Numbered from the stretch's first letter, positions 1 through 9,482 are shown. The stretch is 64,000 nt of DNA from Foliimonas ilicis (GCF_039939195.1 NZ_JBDUUH010000008.1:186001-250000); one strand, 5' to 3'. Program-made: numbers and translations. The notes: generated by a model from the sequence alone, not told the origin.

Positions 1-2205
1 CCGGTCGAGGAAATGGGCCTGCCGATAACGCTGGAAACGCGCACCGGCGATACCCCCGCACACAAGCGCCAGCGCCAGAAGCTTGTGCCGCCGGACATTC
101 TCATGACGACGCCGGAGCAATTGGCGCTGCTGATCGCGGCCAATGATGCAGAGCGTTTCTTCAAAGATTTGCGCTACATCGTGCTGGACGAGCTCCACTC
201 GCTGGTGACGTCCAAGCGCGGGCATCTCCTGTCGCTGGGGCTGGCGCGGCTTCGCCACCTCAATCCGCATCTGCAGGCGATCGGCCTGTCCGCGACCGTT
301 GCCGAACCGGACGAGTTGCGCCGCTGGCTGGTCGATCAGAACCCGCCGGGAGACATGGCCGATCTGATAACCGTTTCGGGCGGCGCGAAACCTGTCATCA
401 CCATCCTGAACTCGGAAGAGCGCGTTCCGTGGGCCGGGCATTCGGCGCGTTATGCGGTGCCGGAAGTCTATGAAGCGATCAAAAATCACAAGACGACGCT
501 GCTGTTCGTCAACACGCGCAGCCAGGCCGAATTGCTGTTTCAGGAATTGTGGCGCGTCAACGAGGATAGCCTGCCGATAGCGCTGCATCATGGCTCGCTC
601 GATGTCAGTCAGCGACGGCGAGTCGAAAAGGCGATGGAAGACAATGCGTTGCGCGCCATCGTCGCGACCTCGACGCTCGATCTCGGCATTGACTGGGGCG
701 ATGTCGATCTGGTCGTGCATGTCGGCGCACCCAAGGGTGCCAGCCGTCTGGCGCAGCGCATCGGTCGCTCCAACCATAGAATGGACGAGCCGAGCCAGGC
801 GATTCTGGTGCCCGCAAACCGTTTCGAAGTGCTGGAATGCCGCGCAGCACTTGAGGCGAATTATCTCGGCGCGCAGGACACGCCGCCGCTGGTCGAAGGC
901 GCACTCGATGTGCTTTCGCAGCATGTTCTGGGAAGCGCCTGCGGCGCGCCTTTTCATGCCGATGCGCTTTACGAGGAAGTGCGCGGTGCCGCACCCTACG
1001 CGGACCTCGACCGCGAAACATTCGACCGTGTTATCGATTTCGTTGCGACCGGCGGCTACGCGCTGAAAAGCTATGAGCGCTATGCCCGCATCCGCAAGAC
1101 GAAGGAAGGGCTGTGGCGCGTCAGCCATCCGCGCATTGCGCAGCAATACAGGCTGAATGTCGGCACGATCATCGAGGTTCCGGCGCTCAACGTGCGTTAT
1201 GCGCGCCGCGCGCGAAAAGGCATGCCGATGCGCGGGGGCATGGTGCTCGGCAAGATCGAGGAAGCCTTTCTCGAAACGCTGGTCAATGGCGACACATTCA
1301 TGTTCGGGGGCAGGGTCGTACGGTTCGAAGGCATTCGCGAGAGCGAATGCTACGTCACCGATGCGACCGGAAGCGATGCGAAAGTGCCTTATTATGGCGG
1401 CGGGAAATTCCCGCTTTCGACCTATCTTGCCGATCAGGTGCGCAGCATGATCGCCGATCCTGAACGCTGGAAGGCGCTGCCCGAACAGGTGGCCGACTGG
1501 CTGCGCATTCAGGCCGAAAAATCGGTCCTGCCGCGCCGGGAAGATTTGTTGATCGAAACGTTTCCGCGCGCCAACCGCCATTACATGATTGCCTACGCTT
1601 TCGAGGGCAGGCTGGCGCACCAGACGCTGGGCATGCTTCTGACGCGACGGCTGGAGCGGGCAGGGGCACGGCCGCTGGGTTTCGTCGCGACCGATTATGC
1701 GCTTGGCATCTGGGCGCTTGGCGACCTCGGACGGATGTTCAAAAAGCGGGACTATTCGCTCGACGCACTATTCGACGAGGACATGCTGGGCGACGATCTG
1801 GAAGCGTGGCTGGCGGAAAGCTGGCTGCTCAAGCGCACTTTCAGAAATTGCGCATTGATTTCCGGGCTCATTGAAAAGCGCCATCCCGGCCAGGAAAAAA
1901 GCGGCAGGCAGGTGACGGTCTCAGCCGACCTCATTTACGACGTTTTGCGCAGCCATGAGCCGGACCATATTCTGCTTCAGGCGACGCGGGCTGAAGCCGC
2001 CACGGGCCTGCTCGATGTCAGGAGACTTGCCGAGATGCTCTCGCGCATCAAGGGACGAATCATGCATAAGGATCTCGACCGCATCTCGCCGCTTGCAGTG
2101 CCGATCATGCTCGAAGTCGGCAAGGAATCGGTGAATGGCGAGGCAAACGACACGCTGCTTCTCGAAGCATCCGGCATGATCGAAGAAGCCATGGGCGAAG
2201 GATGA
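1..2205 (+). CDS. Ligase-associated DEXH-box helicase (Lhr-core type), 5' end cut by the window
   Basis: Superfamily 2 helicase of the DNA-ligase-associated repair set. The frame is open to base 1 and the Walker A loop is absent, so the real start is upstream of the window. Counting from the first in-window ATG (base 13), TPEQL (motif Ib) is at residues 33-37, the DELH Walker B box at 59-62, SAT (motif III) at 93-95, TSTLDLGID (motif V) near 219 and QRIGRSNHR (motif VI) near 248. The roughly 480 residues after the motor fit the DEAD/H-associated and winged-helix region of Lhr proteins. Its stop overlaps the pdeM start by ATGA, so the two are translationally coupled. In this family an exonuclease and an ATP-dependent ligase usually lie just upstream; that part is outside the window. 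Confidence 0.92.
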   Translation, partial: PVEEMGLPITLETRTGDTPAHKRQRQKLVPPDILMTTPEQLALLIAANDAERFFKDLRYIVLDELHSLVTSKRGHLLSLGLARLRHLNPHLQAIGLSATVAEPDELRRWLVDQNPPGDMADLITVSGGAKPVITILNSEERVPWAGHSARYAVPEVYEAIKNHKTTLLFVNTRSQAELLFQELWRVNEDSLPIALHHGSLDVSQRRRVEKAMEDNALRAIVATSTLDLGIDWGDVDLVVHVGAPKGASRLAQRIGRSNHRMDEPSQAILVPANRFEVLECRAALEANYLGAQDTPPLVEGALDVLSQHVLGSACGAPFHADALYEEVRGAAPYADLDRETFDRVIDFVATGGYALKSYERYARIRKTKEGLWRVSHPRIAQQYRLNVGTIIEVPALNVRYARRARKGMPMRGGMVLGKIEEAFLETLVNGDTFMFGGRVVRFEGIRESECYVTDATGSDAKVPYYGGGKFPLSTYLADQVRSMIADPERWKALPEQVADWLRIQAEKSVLPRREDLLIETFPRANRHYMIAYAFEGRLAHQTLGMLLTRRLERAGARPLGFVATDYALGIWALGDLGRMFKKRDYSLDALFDEDMLGDDLEAWLAESWLLKRTFRNCALISGLIEKRHPGQEKSGRQVTVSADLIYDVLRSHEPDHILLQATRAEAATGLLDVRRLAEMLSRIKGRIMHKDLDRISPLAVPIMLEVGKESVNGEANDTLLLEASGMIEEAMGEG

Positions 2206-2915
2206 CCATAGCACTCAAGGCAGATACGGGAGCTAAGCCCGAGCTGGTCGAAATTGCCGGAGAACTGGCGATCTGCGACCCGCGCGGCGTGCTGTTCTTC
2301 CCCGATCTCGGCGTGCTGACAGTCTCTGACCTTCATCTGGAAAAGGGCTCGTCCTACGCGCGGCGCGGCGCGATGATCCCGCCTTACGATACGGCGGCGA
2401 CGCTCATGCGGCTTCATGGCGTGATCGAGACGTACAGGCCACGCACGGTCATCAGCCTCGGCGACAGTTTCCACGATGGCGGCGGTGCCGCACGCATGCC
2501 GACGCCGTTCCGCGACAGATTGGTCGACATGATGGCTGGTCGCGACTGGTTCTGGGTTGCGGGCAATCACGATCCCGATGCGCCTGCCGATCTTCCCGGC
2601 GAGACCGTGCTCGAAATCGCGCTCGGCAATCTGCTTTTCCGGCATGAGCCTTCGCATAAGGCGGGGCGCGGCGAGATCGCAGGGCATCTGCACCCTTGCG
2701 CGCGCGTCGTGCAACGCGGTCGCTCGGTGCGGCGGCGCTGTTTTGCCAGCGATGGACACCGGCTGATCATGCCCGCATTCGGGAGTTTTACTGGGTCGCT
2801 GAACGTGCTGGACCGCGCTTATTCCGGGCTTTTCCAGCGCCAGAGCCTGACGGCTTATATGCTGGGGGCGAACAGGGTGTTTGCTATTGCGGGGTCTATG
2901 TTGAGGCCGGGCTGA
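2202..2915 (+). CDS. pdeM: Ligase-associated DNA damage response endonuclease PdeM (metallophosphoesterase)
   Basis: A 237-residue calcineurin-like metallophosphoesterase. Metal-binding motifs are in the canonical order: SDLHLEKG (D43, H45), LGD (D88), GNHD (121-124) and GHLH (161-164). The ATG overlaps the helicase stop by four bases, which fixes both the start and the operon. Proteins of this type are named as the nuclease partner of the ligase-associated helicase; the biochemical role here is inferred from family and linkage. Translation ends 36 bases before a convergent gene. Confidence 0.92.
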   Translation: MTIALKADTGAKPELVEIAGELAICDPRGVLFFPDLGVLTVSDLHLEKGSSYARRGAMIPPYDTAATLMRLHGVIETYRPRTVISLGDSFHDGGGAARMPTPFRDRLVDMMAGRDWFWVAGNHDPDAPADLPGETVLEIALGNLLFRHEPSHKAGRGEIAGHLHPCARVVQRGRSVRRRCFASDGHRLIMPAFGSFTGSLNVLDRAYSGLFQRQSLTAYMLGANRVFAIAGSMLRPG

Positions 2916-2951
2916 GGTTTTCGAAGCACGCACTTCCAAACCGAAACCGCC

Positions 2952-3737
2952 TCAATCCTTCTTGAACACGATCCGCCCGATCCAGCCCGTAAGCATGGCC
3001 AGCCCGACGGCAAAGAAGCCGTAGAAAATCGAGTGGTTGTTTGCCAGGCGATAGATCGTCTGCTCGAAACCGGATTTCACGATTGCGAGCTGTGCCGAGG
3101 TTTCCTTCACGAACAGGCCGTTGCGGAACAGGAAGGCGCGGGCCTTGTGCGTGCCGACTGGAATGTTGGGTGCCAGTGCCACCGTGGCGCGAAACAGGTT
3201 CTGCGACAGGAAGTGCACGCCGCCGATGCGCTCGGTGTAGACGCCGGTGGCTTTCTTTCGATCACGCAAGGCCGCCTTGAATTCGGCAATGGTTGTTGGA
3301 TTGCCGGAACGGTCCATCGGTTCGATGTGCAGATAGTCGGCGCCCAGCGACAGACGTTTGTATGAATTCGGATCGGTCACGTCCTGTGGCATGCGCGTGG
3401 TCGATACGGAATAGGACACCGGCACGTTGACGAATGTTTCGGAATCCGTGTTGATCCACATGCCGAGCACGCGGCTCTTGCGCCGCACGACCACGGGCCG
3501 CGCCGGGCCTTCCAGCACGACGATGACGTCGTAGCGGCCCTGCCGGTTTATCAGCGGATCGACATTTTCGAGCGCTCCGAAAATGGTGAGGTCGGCACCC
3601 GAAAAATCGGCGGTGATGGAAACGCGGTCGGTCGAAAGCCCGATCTGGATGTTTTCCTGCCTGACATCGGGCTCTTGCGCCGTGGCCGCGCCCGCCCAGA
3701 GCATTGCTGCCGCGAAGATTGCGGGCGCCGCCCTCAT
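2952..3737 (-). CDS. TIGR02186-type secreted membrane-anchored protein, partner of the TauE/SafE exporter
   Basis: A 261-residue protein with an N-terminal signal peptide (MRAAPAIFAAAMLWAGAATA, cleavage likely after residue 20) and a single C-terminal membrane helix followed by RIVFKKD, so most of the chain should face the periplasm. The start is set by a four-base ATGA overlap with the preceding exporter gene; a longer reading of the frame to 4199 only runs antisense-like through that gene. The family is found in Alphaproteobacteria and is recurrently next to TauE/SafE genes; no enzymatic residues are evident. A role in sulfur-compound export or sensing is inference from the pairing. Confidence 0.75.
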   Translation of the reverse strand: MRAAPAIFAAAMLWAGAATAQEPDVRQENIQIGLSTDRVSITADFSGADLTIFGALENVDPLINRQGRYDVIVVLEGPARPVVVRRKSRVLGMWINTDSETFVNVPVSYSVSTTRMPQDVTDPNSYKRLSLGADYLHIEPMDRSGNPTTIAEFKAALRDRKKATGVYTERIGGVHFLSQNLFRATVALAPNIPVGTHKARAFLFRNGLFVKETSAQLAIVKSGFEQTIYRLANNHSIFYGFFAVGLAMLTGWIGRIVFKKD

Positions 3738-4663
3738 TGGCTCTGCCCTTCGAGACCGGTCAGCGAATAGAGGTTCGAAGGCTGGATAAACAGGTCGAAT
3801 GCCAGCCTGAGAGCCACCGCCAGAACCAGAAGCCCAAGCAATGCACGCAACTGTTCGCCGCGCAGGCGCTGACCTGCCTTCGCGCCATATTGCGCGCCCG
3901 CCACGCCGCCGATCATCAGCACGATGGCCAGGATGATATCGACCGTATGGTTCGTGGAGGCGTGTACGATCGTCGTGTAGGCGGACACGACAATGATCTG
4001 GAACAGCGACGTTCCGACGACAACATTGGTCGGCACCTTCAGGAGATAGATGAGCGCTGGCACCATGATGAAGCCGCCGCCGACACCCATGATCGACGAC
4101 AGGAAGCCGATGGCAGCACCGATGCCCAGAACGGGAATGACGCTGACGAAAAGCTTCGAGGTGCGAAACCGCATTTTCAGCGGCAGGCGGTGAATCCAAT
4201 TGTGCTGGCCGGGTTTTTTCAGGGAAGGCGGCGGGCCGCCCTTGCTGCGCCGCAAAGCGTTGACGCTTTCGACGAGCATAAGCCCGCCGACAGTGCCGAG
4301 CAGAACGACATAGAGCAGCGAAATGAACAGGTCGAGCTGGCCGATGCTGCGCAGCAGCGAGAACACATAGACGCCGCCCGTCGAGCCGACGATACCGCCG
4401 GCAAGCAGCACGGTGCCCAGCTTGAAGTCGATCGTCCTGCGTTTCAAATGCGCCAGGGCGCCGGAAAAAGAGGAGGCGATGACCTGGTTCGCGCCAGTGG
4501 CGACTGCGATGGCGGGGGGAATGTTATAGAAGATCAGAAGCGGGGTGATGAGAAAGCCGCCGCCAACGCCGAAAAGACCCGAGAGGAACCCTACCGCCGC
4601 CCCCATGGCAAGCAGTACAAGGACGTTCACGGACATTTCCGCTATCGGGAGATAGATCCCCAC
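3734..4663 (-). CDS. TauE/SafE family sulfite/organosulfonate exporter
   Basis: A 309-residue polytopic membrane protein with two repeats, each carrying the glycine-rich signature: GLFGVGGGFL near residue 34 and IMGVGGGFIM near 195. About eight membrane segments can be seen. The start chosen is GTG at 4663 because the N-terminal MGIYLPIAEMSVN matches what I remember of rhizobial members; an ATG nine codons in (4636) is the alternative. The stop overlaps the start of the secreted partner gene, so the pair is an operon. TauE/SafE proteins move sulfite, sulfonates or related anions; the actual substrate is not visible from sequence. Confidence 0.85.
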   Translation of the reverse strand: MGIYLPIAEMSVNVLVLLAMGAAVGFLSGLFGVGGGFLITPLLIFYNIPPAIAVATGANQVIASSFSGALAHLKRRTIDFKLGTVLLAGGIVGSTGGVYVFSLLRSIGQLDLFISLLYVVLLGTVGGLMLVESVNALRRSKGGPPPSLKKPGQHNWIHRLPLKMRFRTSKLFVSVIPVLGIGAAIGFLSSIMGVGGGFIMVPALIYLLKVPTNVVVGTSLFQIIVVSAYTTIVHASTNHTVDIILAIVLMIGGVAGAQYGAKAGQRLRGEQLRALLGLLVLAVALRLAFDLFIQPSNLYSLTGLEGQSQ

Positions 4664-4960
4664 CCGTGGTCTCGATCAGCTAGTTCGTATTGCGAAGGTT
4701 CCCGTCTCTTGTCGGAAACGGATGTTGCAGAATTAGGTCGTTCTTGCGCCGACATTGCGGCAGTGTCAAATGCCGCGGCCTGCTGAAACGAAAAACAAGT
4801 CAAATAGTTAACACGCGGCTTTCGCCTGCGGCATTCCGGAAACGACACCAGAGCGTCGGACGGAAAAGCGGAATCCGGTTTTCGGATTATTCCCGCGCTC
4901 CATCAAATATTCAGATCGTCCTTTGTGCGTCCGAAAGGACGCATGGCGATCTAACGGCAA
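4664..4960. other. 297-bp intergenic region: exporter promoter side and hairpins after the podJ-like gene
   Basis: Lies between the end of the PodJ-like gene (minus strand) and the start of the exporter (minus strand). It holds two dyads in the part nearest the PodJ-like stop. One is a 17-base AATCCGGTTTTCGGATT stem at about 4872-4888, inside an outer GAGC...GCTC pairing. The other is the element at 4914-4951, listed separately. No reading frame of convincing quality is seen. Confidence 0.5.
4914..4951. repeat. Hairpin-forming dyad GATCG...TGCGTCC-gaaa-GGACGCA...CGATC
   Basis: A perfect TGCGTCC/GGACGCA stem closed by a GAAA loop, with an outer GATCG/CGATC pairing. It lies 10 bases past the stop of the PodJ-like gene (minus strand). 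It looks like a dispersed rhizobial intergenic palindrome and could stabilise or terminate that transcript, but there is no clear T run on the minus strand. Confidence 0.5.
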
Positions 4961-7900
4961 TTAATTGCGCGCAATCAGCGCCCGTACGAACTTTTCGTCG
5001 ATCTCGCCGGTGGCTGGCATGTCGTTGTCTTTCTGGAACTGGGCGATTGCAGCCTTTGTCTTCTGCCCGGCCAGGCCGTCCGGCTTGCCGGCGTCATAGC
5101 CGTTCTTGTTCAGATAGGTCTGGATGTTCTGCATCGCCTTTTTCACGTCGATGCCGGCGGTCGGCGTCGGATCGATCGACTGCCAGGATTCCGGGATCTC
5201 GACCGTGTTCGCTTCGGCGTTGAGCGGCTTGGCTTTCCACAATTCGACGGAGGCGCGGGCGCGCTCGAGCTGTTCGGGGCGAAGCGATGTGGCGATCTCG
5301 TCACGCTTTGCGGTCGCATCCTTGTCGCCGGTCTTGGCGACGAGGCCGAACCATTTGTAGGATTCCTCCAGGCTCTGCGGCATGCCGACGCCCTTGGCGG
5401 CAAGGATGCCCAGATTGAACTGGCTGTCCTTCACGCCGAGATCGGCGGCCTCGATGAACCAGCGCGTGGCCGAATCATTGTCGGTTACGCCGTCCGCACC
5501 CATGGCGAAAAGCACGGCCAGATTGTGCATGGCGCTGGCATTGCCCTGATTTGCGGCAAGCTGGTACCAGGTCTTGGATTTCGCGATGTCGCGTTCGACG
5601 CCCAATCCTTTTTCGTAAAGATTGCCGATGCGATACTGGGCGGGCGCGAAGCCGAGTTCGGCTGCCTGCTCGTACCATTTTGCGGCTTCCGCCATATTGG
5701 CGTTCATGCCGCGGCCTTCTGCGTAATTCGTCGCGACCTCGAACATTGCCTTCGCATCGCCCGCCTGCGCTGCCTCGCGCAGTGGCTCCGGACCGGCATT
5801 TGCAGGCACGACGATGGGAGAAGGCGTCTCTGCTTTTTCCATGGCAGGTGCGGCAGGCTGGACGGGAAGGTCCGGCGTGTCGATATCCGGCTGGATTGCT
5901 GCCGTCTGGATCGGGCTTTCGATTGCAGGCGCGGGGCTTGCAGCCTGAATTTCGGGTGCGTCGCTTGTGACTTCGGATGTGGCGGACAGATCCATCGACG
6001 TGTCGGTGGTCTGGTCTTCGAGCTGCACGCTCTGCGCAGGCTCGCTCATAAAGGCGCTGCCAAGCTGCAGACCGGCAATGCTGAGTGCGACGGCGGTGGT
6101 TGCCATCAGAACCGTCTTGCGACGCTTCTTGAGAATGTCGCCGACGCGAAGCGCGCGAACCGGACCCTTTACGCCGGACTGCTGCTTGAGGACTTCGGCC
6201 TCTGCGGCGGCGGCCTGCGCTGCGCGGCGTGCGGCTGCGATAAAATCTGACTTGCCTGCGTCGATCTCGTTGGCACGGCTTGCCTGGCCACGCTCATCAC
6301 GCACGCGGCGCAGGATTGCGTTCAAGTCCGGTGCGCCCGAACCGGGTTCCAGCGGACGATTGGCCGATTTTGCGCTCAGCGGTTCATCGAGATCGACGGC
6401 CGGCGCGACTTCGGGAGCCGAAGCGCTTGTCGTCGGTTCCGTACGCTGTGCCTGCGGAGCGTTTTTGCGCGATGCAAAGGCGCGGGCAAGACCGCCGAAC
6501 AGCGACTTGGCCTTGCGGCTGCCTTCCTGTTCTTCGGTAACGTCGGAGTCCATCGCTGCCATTGCGGCCGCAGCCGCTGCCTCCGCTGGCGTGCGAACCG
6601 GACGTTCTTCCTGGAACACGGACGGCGTTTCTGCCGAAAGCGGCAGTGCGTCGTTCAGGTCGAGCGACGGAACGTTTTTAACGGCTTCGCGGTTCGCGAA
6701 GGCCAGCGCCGGCAATTCCGGCTCGTGGGTTTCGAGCGAACCGAGACGGTCGACGATCTTGAGAAGCGTGTCGTGGATGGCCTCGAACGTCTTGGCGTTG
6801 CGCTCGTCGGAGCGGCGCGTAAGCGTCTCGAGTGCTTTCAGATCTTCTGCCAAAGCGCCGTCATTGGCCGGAATGGCCAGCGAGCGCACGGCGTTTTCGG
6901 CGGCAGAGCGTGCAGCCTCCATAATGCTGTCGCGGCTTTCGGCGATGGATTTTTCGATGTCGCTGAGGCGCGGGCTGATGTCTTCGAATTCGGGCAATGG
7001 AGCGCCCGGCTGCGAGAGATGGGCCGAAAGACCGGCGACCTGCGATTCAAGGCTCTTGATCAGGCTGGAATCGATGCCGGAAAACTGGCTGGCAGAATTG
7101 TCGATGCGCGCCGAGATTTCCTCAAGCCGCGTTTCGAGCGCTCTGATCGCCCCGTTGGATTCGTCCCTGCCATGCGTTTCGAGGCGCGTCGCAAGAGCCG
7201 CGAAGCGGGCGTCGATGGCGTCCATGATGCTGGAATTGTCGAGCGACTTTTCAGCATTGTTGCGGTCGAGGCGGTCTGCGACGTCTTCGAGCCTGCGCTC
7301 GAGATCGCGAAACAGAACACTGCTCTGTTCCATAGCGTCGCCCTGACGGCGCTCGATTACGTCCGAGAGAATGTCGAAGCGCTGCTCGATACCGCGAAAG
7401 ATAGGCTCTGCATCGAGCGCCTGAGGTGCTTGCCTGCCCGCCACTTCCTCGATCTGAAGCGCCAGCGAACCGATGCGTGCCTCGATGCGCTGGAATGGCT
7501 CCGGGTCGAAATTCGGGATCTGCGCTGCAACGCTGGAAGCCAGAATGGCGCGCGAGATTTCATCGAGGCGTTCCTCGATCAGGTTGAATGTGTCGGAGCC
7601 GCGATTTGCTTCCTGGCCTACGAAATGATCGACCGCGCCGGAGAGCGTCCGGACCTTTTCTTCCAGCGTGCGCAGCGAAAGCGATTCCGGCAGATTGTTC
7701 ACGGCAGCGCTGATATGCTCCAGCCGCTCGGTCAAAGCTTCGATGGCCGGATCGGATGCAGGGCTTGCAGGTGCGGTCACGCGGCTTTCGAAATCCGTCC
7801 AGCGCCGGTCGAAATCATCCCAGCGCTGATCGACGGAGCGCAGCGTCTCCTCGCGTGCAAGCGTCGAAAGTGCATTGCGCACCTGTTCGACTTCGAGCCG

Positions 7901-8437
7901 CAGAAGGCCGATGCTCTTGTCGTCGCTGCGTTCGGAAAGATTGGCAATTGCGCCCGAAAGACGTTCGAACTCAACGCCGAGCTCGCTGCAATCCTTCATG
8001 CTGACGCCGCCGGAATAGGTATCCGCCATTTCCTTGCGAAGCGTATCGAATTCGCGCTTCACACCGGAGGTCAACTGGCCGCGCAGTTCTTCGCGAAGGC
8101 CCTTTAATTCGCTGGCGATCTTGCCGAATTCGGCAACGCCGTTTTCCTGTGCGCGTACGCGGTCGATGTCATGCGCGAGCGAATGGTAGGCGGCATCCGA
8201 AACACGCGGGTTTGCGGCAGGCCTGCGCTGGCGAAGGCGCTCTTCTTCAAAGATGTTTCGTGCGCTCTGCGTCTGGCGCGGCGCAGCACGTGGGGCCTCG
8301 TAAGGCGTTTCGGTTCTCGACCGGCCAATGCGCTGTTCGAGCTCTTCCAGCGATCTGTTGAGCTGGTCTAGCGTCGAGTGCGGGCGCCGTTGACGCCCTG
8401 CGTTCAGTGTATCGAGATAGGATCGCTTGCTGTTCAT
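4961..8437 (-). CDS. podJ: PodJ-like polar localisation protein: coiled coil, single TM, Sel1 repeats, peptidoglycan-binding domain
   Basis: An 1158-residue protein. Residues 1-620 are Arg/Glu/Asp/Ser-rich and mostly long coiled coil; about 620-770 is low-complexity Ala/Glu/Pro; one membrane helix lies near 772-794 (after the basic stretch KKRRKTV). Beyond it come a Pro/Ala linker, three to four Sel1-type repeats (about 889-1045, with AxWYxxAAxxG patterns) and a C-terminal peptidoglycan-binding domain (about 1100-1158, GxKTKAAIAQFQ). This order, cytoplasmic coiled coil then periplasmic Sel1 and PG-binding parts, is that of PodJ, the scaffold of the new pole in Caulobacter and Agrobacterium. 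The domain order is seen; the name is inferred. The ATG at 8437 is the only good start. Confidence 0.65.
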   Translation of the reverse strand: MNSKRSYLDTLNAGRQRRPHSTLDQLNRSLEELEQRIGRSRTETPYEAPRAAPRQTQSARNIFEEERLRQRRPAANPRVSDAAYHSLAHDIDRVRAQENGVAEFGKIASELKGLREELRGQLTSGVKREFDTLRKEMADTYSGGVSMKDCSELGVEFERLSGAIANLSERSDDKSIGLLRLEVEQVRNALSTLAREETLRSVDQRWDDFDRRWTDFESRVTAPASPASDPAIEALTERLEHISAAVNNLPESLSLRTLEEKVRTLSGAVDHFVGQEANRGSDTFNLIEERLDEISRAILASSVAAQIPNFDPEPFQRIEARIGSLALQIEEVAGRQAPQALDAEPIFRGIEQRFDILSDVIERRQGDAMEQSSVLFRDLERRLEDVADRLDRNNAEKSLDNSSIMDAIDARFAALATRLETHGRDESNGAIRALETRLEEISARIDNSASQFSGIDSSLIKSLESQVAGLSAHLSQPGAPLPEFEDISPRLSDIEKSIAESRDSIMEAARSAAENAVRSLAIPANDGALAEDLKALETLTRRSDERNAKTFEAIHDTLLKIVDRLGSLETHEPELPALAFANREAVKNVPSLDLNDALPLSAETPSVFQEERPVRTPAEAAAAAAMAAMDSDVTEEQEGSRKAKSLFGGLARAFASRKNAPQAQRTEPTTSASAPEVAPAVDLDEPLSAKSANRPLEPGSGAPDLNAILRRVRDERGQASRANEIDAGKSDFIAAARRAAQAAAAEAEVLKQQSGVKGPVRALRVGDILKKRRKTVLMATTAVALSIAGLQLGSAFMSEPAQSVQLEDQTTDTSMDLSATSEVTSDAPEIQAASPAPAIESPIQTAAIQPDIDTPDLPVQPAAPAMEKAETPSPIVVPANAGPEPLREAAQAGDAKAMFEVATNYAEGRGMNANMAEAAKWYEQAAELGFAPAQYRIGNLYEKGLGVERDIAKSKTWYQLAANQGNASAMHNLAVLFAMGADGVTDNDSATRWFIEAADLGVKDSQFNLGILAAKGVGMPQSLEESYKWFGLVAKTGDKDATAKRDEIATSLRPEQLERARASVELWKAKPLNAEANTVEIPESWQSIDPTPTAGIDVKKAMQNIQTYLNKNGYDAGKPDGLAGQKTKAAIAQFQKDNDMPATGEIDEKFVRALIARN

Positions 8438-8853
8438 CGAAACGCCCGTTTTCCTGTTCCGGCTGGCGCCGGTGCCCCAGAATTCTCTTTTGGAACAACG
8501 CGCCCTTGGGCTTGCCGTCCGCCTGCTCAGGGTTGCCCCTTCTTCGAAGACCGCGAGACTCAGTTACTGGACAAACACGGGAGACTGACGCACGCACCTT
8601 TGACCAATCGTGGTAAACAAGGTGTTAACCAAACTTAAAATCTCGCAAAGGTTTGATCTCGAAACGCGTCAAAAAGTGCGATTTTTGCCGCTTGCAACAT
8701 ATAGCGGCCACGATTATATCGCTGGCTTCGATGGAAGGGCACGCAGGGCGATGCGTCCATTTCCTCACTTCCTTAAACCTTGATCGGCAAGCGAAGCCCC
8801 AAGCTTCCGATCTGGCGTTTTGACATTTGACGCCGCGACGGGGATACAAGAAC
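8438..8853. other. 416-bp divergent regulatory region between the PodJ-like gene and the MerR gene
   Basis: No credible gene is seen. The region must hold promoters for both divergent genes. It contains an A/T-richer core with TTAA-N6-TTAA at 8625-8638; read on the minus strand it is TTAA-N6-TTAAC, one base short of the TTAA-N7-TTAAC spacing of CtrA boxes. A GANTC site (GACTC, 8557-8561), the CcrM/GcrA sequence, lies nearer the PodJ-like start. Cell-cycle control of the PodJ-like gene is plausible but only inferred. Confidence 0.4.
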
Positions 8854-9321
8854 ATGATGATGACCCAAACCGTAGGCAGCGGAACCGCGGCCAATTCCAA
8901 TGAAACCCACGCAATCAATGATGACGATTTTGCCCGTATCGGCGAAATGGCCAAGAACTATGGAGTGACGCTGCGCACCCTTCGTTTCTACGAAGACAAG
9001 GGCCTGCTCAATCCCAAGCGCGACGGCAGCACCCGTCTCTATACCCGCAAGGACCGGGCTCGGCTGAAACTCATCCTGCTCGGCCGCAAGGTCGGTTTCT
9101 CGCTGCGCGAAGTAAAGCAGATGATCGATCTTTACGATCCGACCGGCAGCAATTCCAAGCAGCTTCGCCTGACGCTCGAAAAATCCGAGAAGCAGCGTGC
9201 CCGCCTTGAAAAGCAGAAGCTGGTGATCGAGGACGCCATCTCCGAACTGGACCAGGCAATGTCCACCGTGCGCGAAATGCTGGCATCTGCGGCACCGGCA
9301 AAGGCAAGCGCTGCGAACTGA
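8854..9321 (+). CDS. MerR-family regulator of the acyl-CoA degradation operon (LiuR-like)
   Basis: A 155-residue regulator. The MerR winged helix covers about residues 27-95 (RIGEMAKNYGVTLRTLRFYE, then an RLY wing), followed by a long dimerisation helix (about 105-145). The metal-binding cysteines of the MerR/CueR/ZntR subgroups are missing, which fits an organic or acyl-CoA effector. The start is the ATG at 8854, preceded by GGGG; a TTG nine codons earlier is less likely. It is upstream of and co-directional with the acyl-CoA dehydrogenase, thiolase and FadJ-type genes. Repression of that operon through the palindrome at 9483-9504 is inferred from MerR-type LiuR precedent. Confidence 0.82.
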   Translation: MMMTQTVGSGTAANSNETHAINDDDFARIGEMAKNYGVTLRTLRFYEDKGLLNPKRDGSTRLYTRKDRARLKLILLGRKVGFSLREVKQMIDLYDPTGSNSKQLRLTLEKSEKQRARLEKQKLVIEDAISELDQAMSTVREMLASAAPAKASAAN

Positions 9322-9343
9322 TCTCTCAAATATTTCGTCTTCG

Positions 9344-9375
9344 AAGGCCAGCCGTTCACGCGGCTGGCCTTTTTG
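9344..9375 (+). terminator. Intrinsic terminator after the MerR gene
   Basis: An 11-bp perfect stem, AAGGCCAGCCG paired with CGGCTGGCCTT around a six-base loop, followed by a T run, 22 bases after the regulator's stop. It isolates the regulator from the downstream acyl-CoA operon, which therefore has its own promoter. Confidence 0.88.
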
Positions 9376-9482
9376 TTTGCGCGTCGCGTGGTTGACGCAT
9401 TGCGCGTCTGCGCCAAGTTTCAATCTCTGATTTTGAAGAAATCGTCAGTGTGCTCTGGTGAAAAATCGACGCACGCACTAAA

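Noticed and set aside
590..1463. Several frames of 97-158 codons inside the helicase gene
   Set aside because: Arg-rich translations in the wrong frame of a well-conserved gene.
5525..8107. Long open frames on the plus strand opposite the PodJ-like gene (for example 5967-7346 and 6725-8107)
   Set aside because: They are antisense to a coiled-coil gene with strong codon bias, have Arg/Ser-rich or Cys-rich compositions typical of shadow frames and no ribosome-binding sites.
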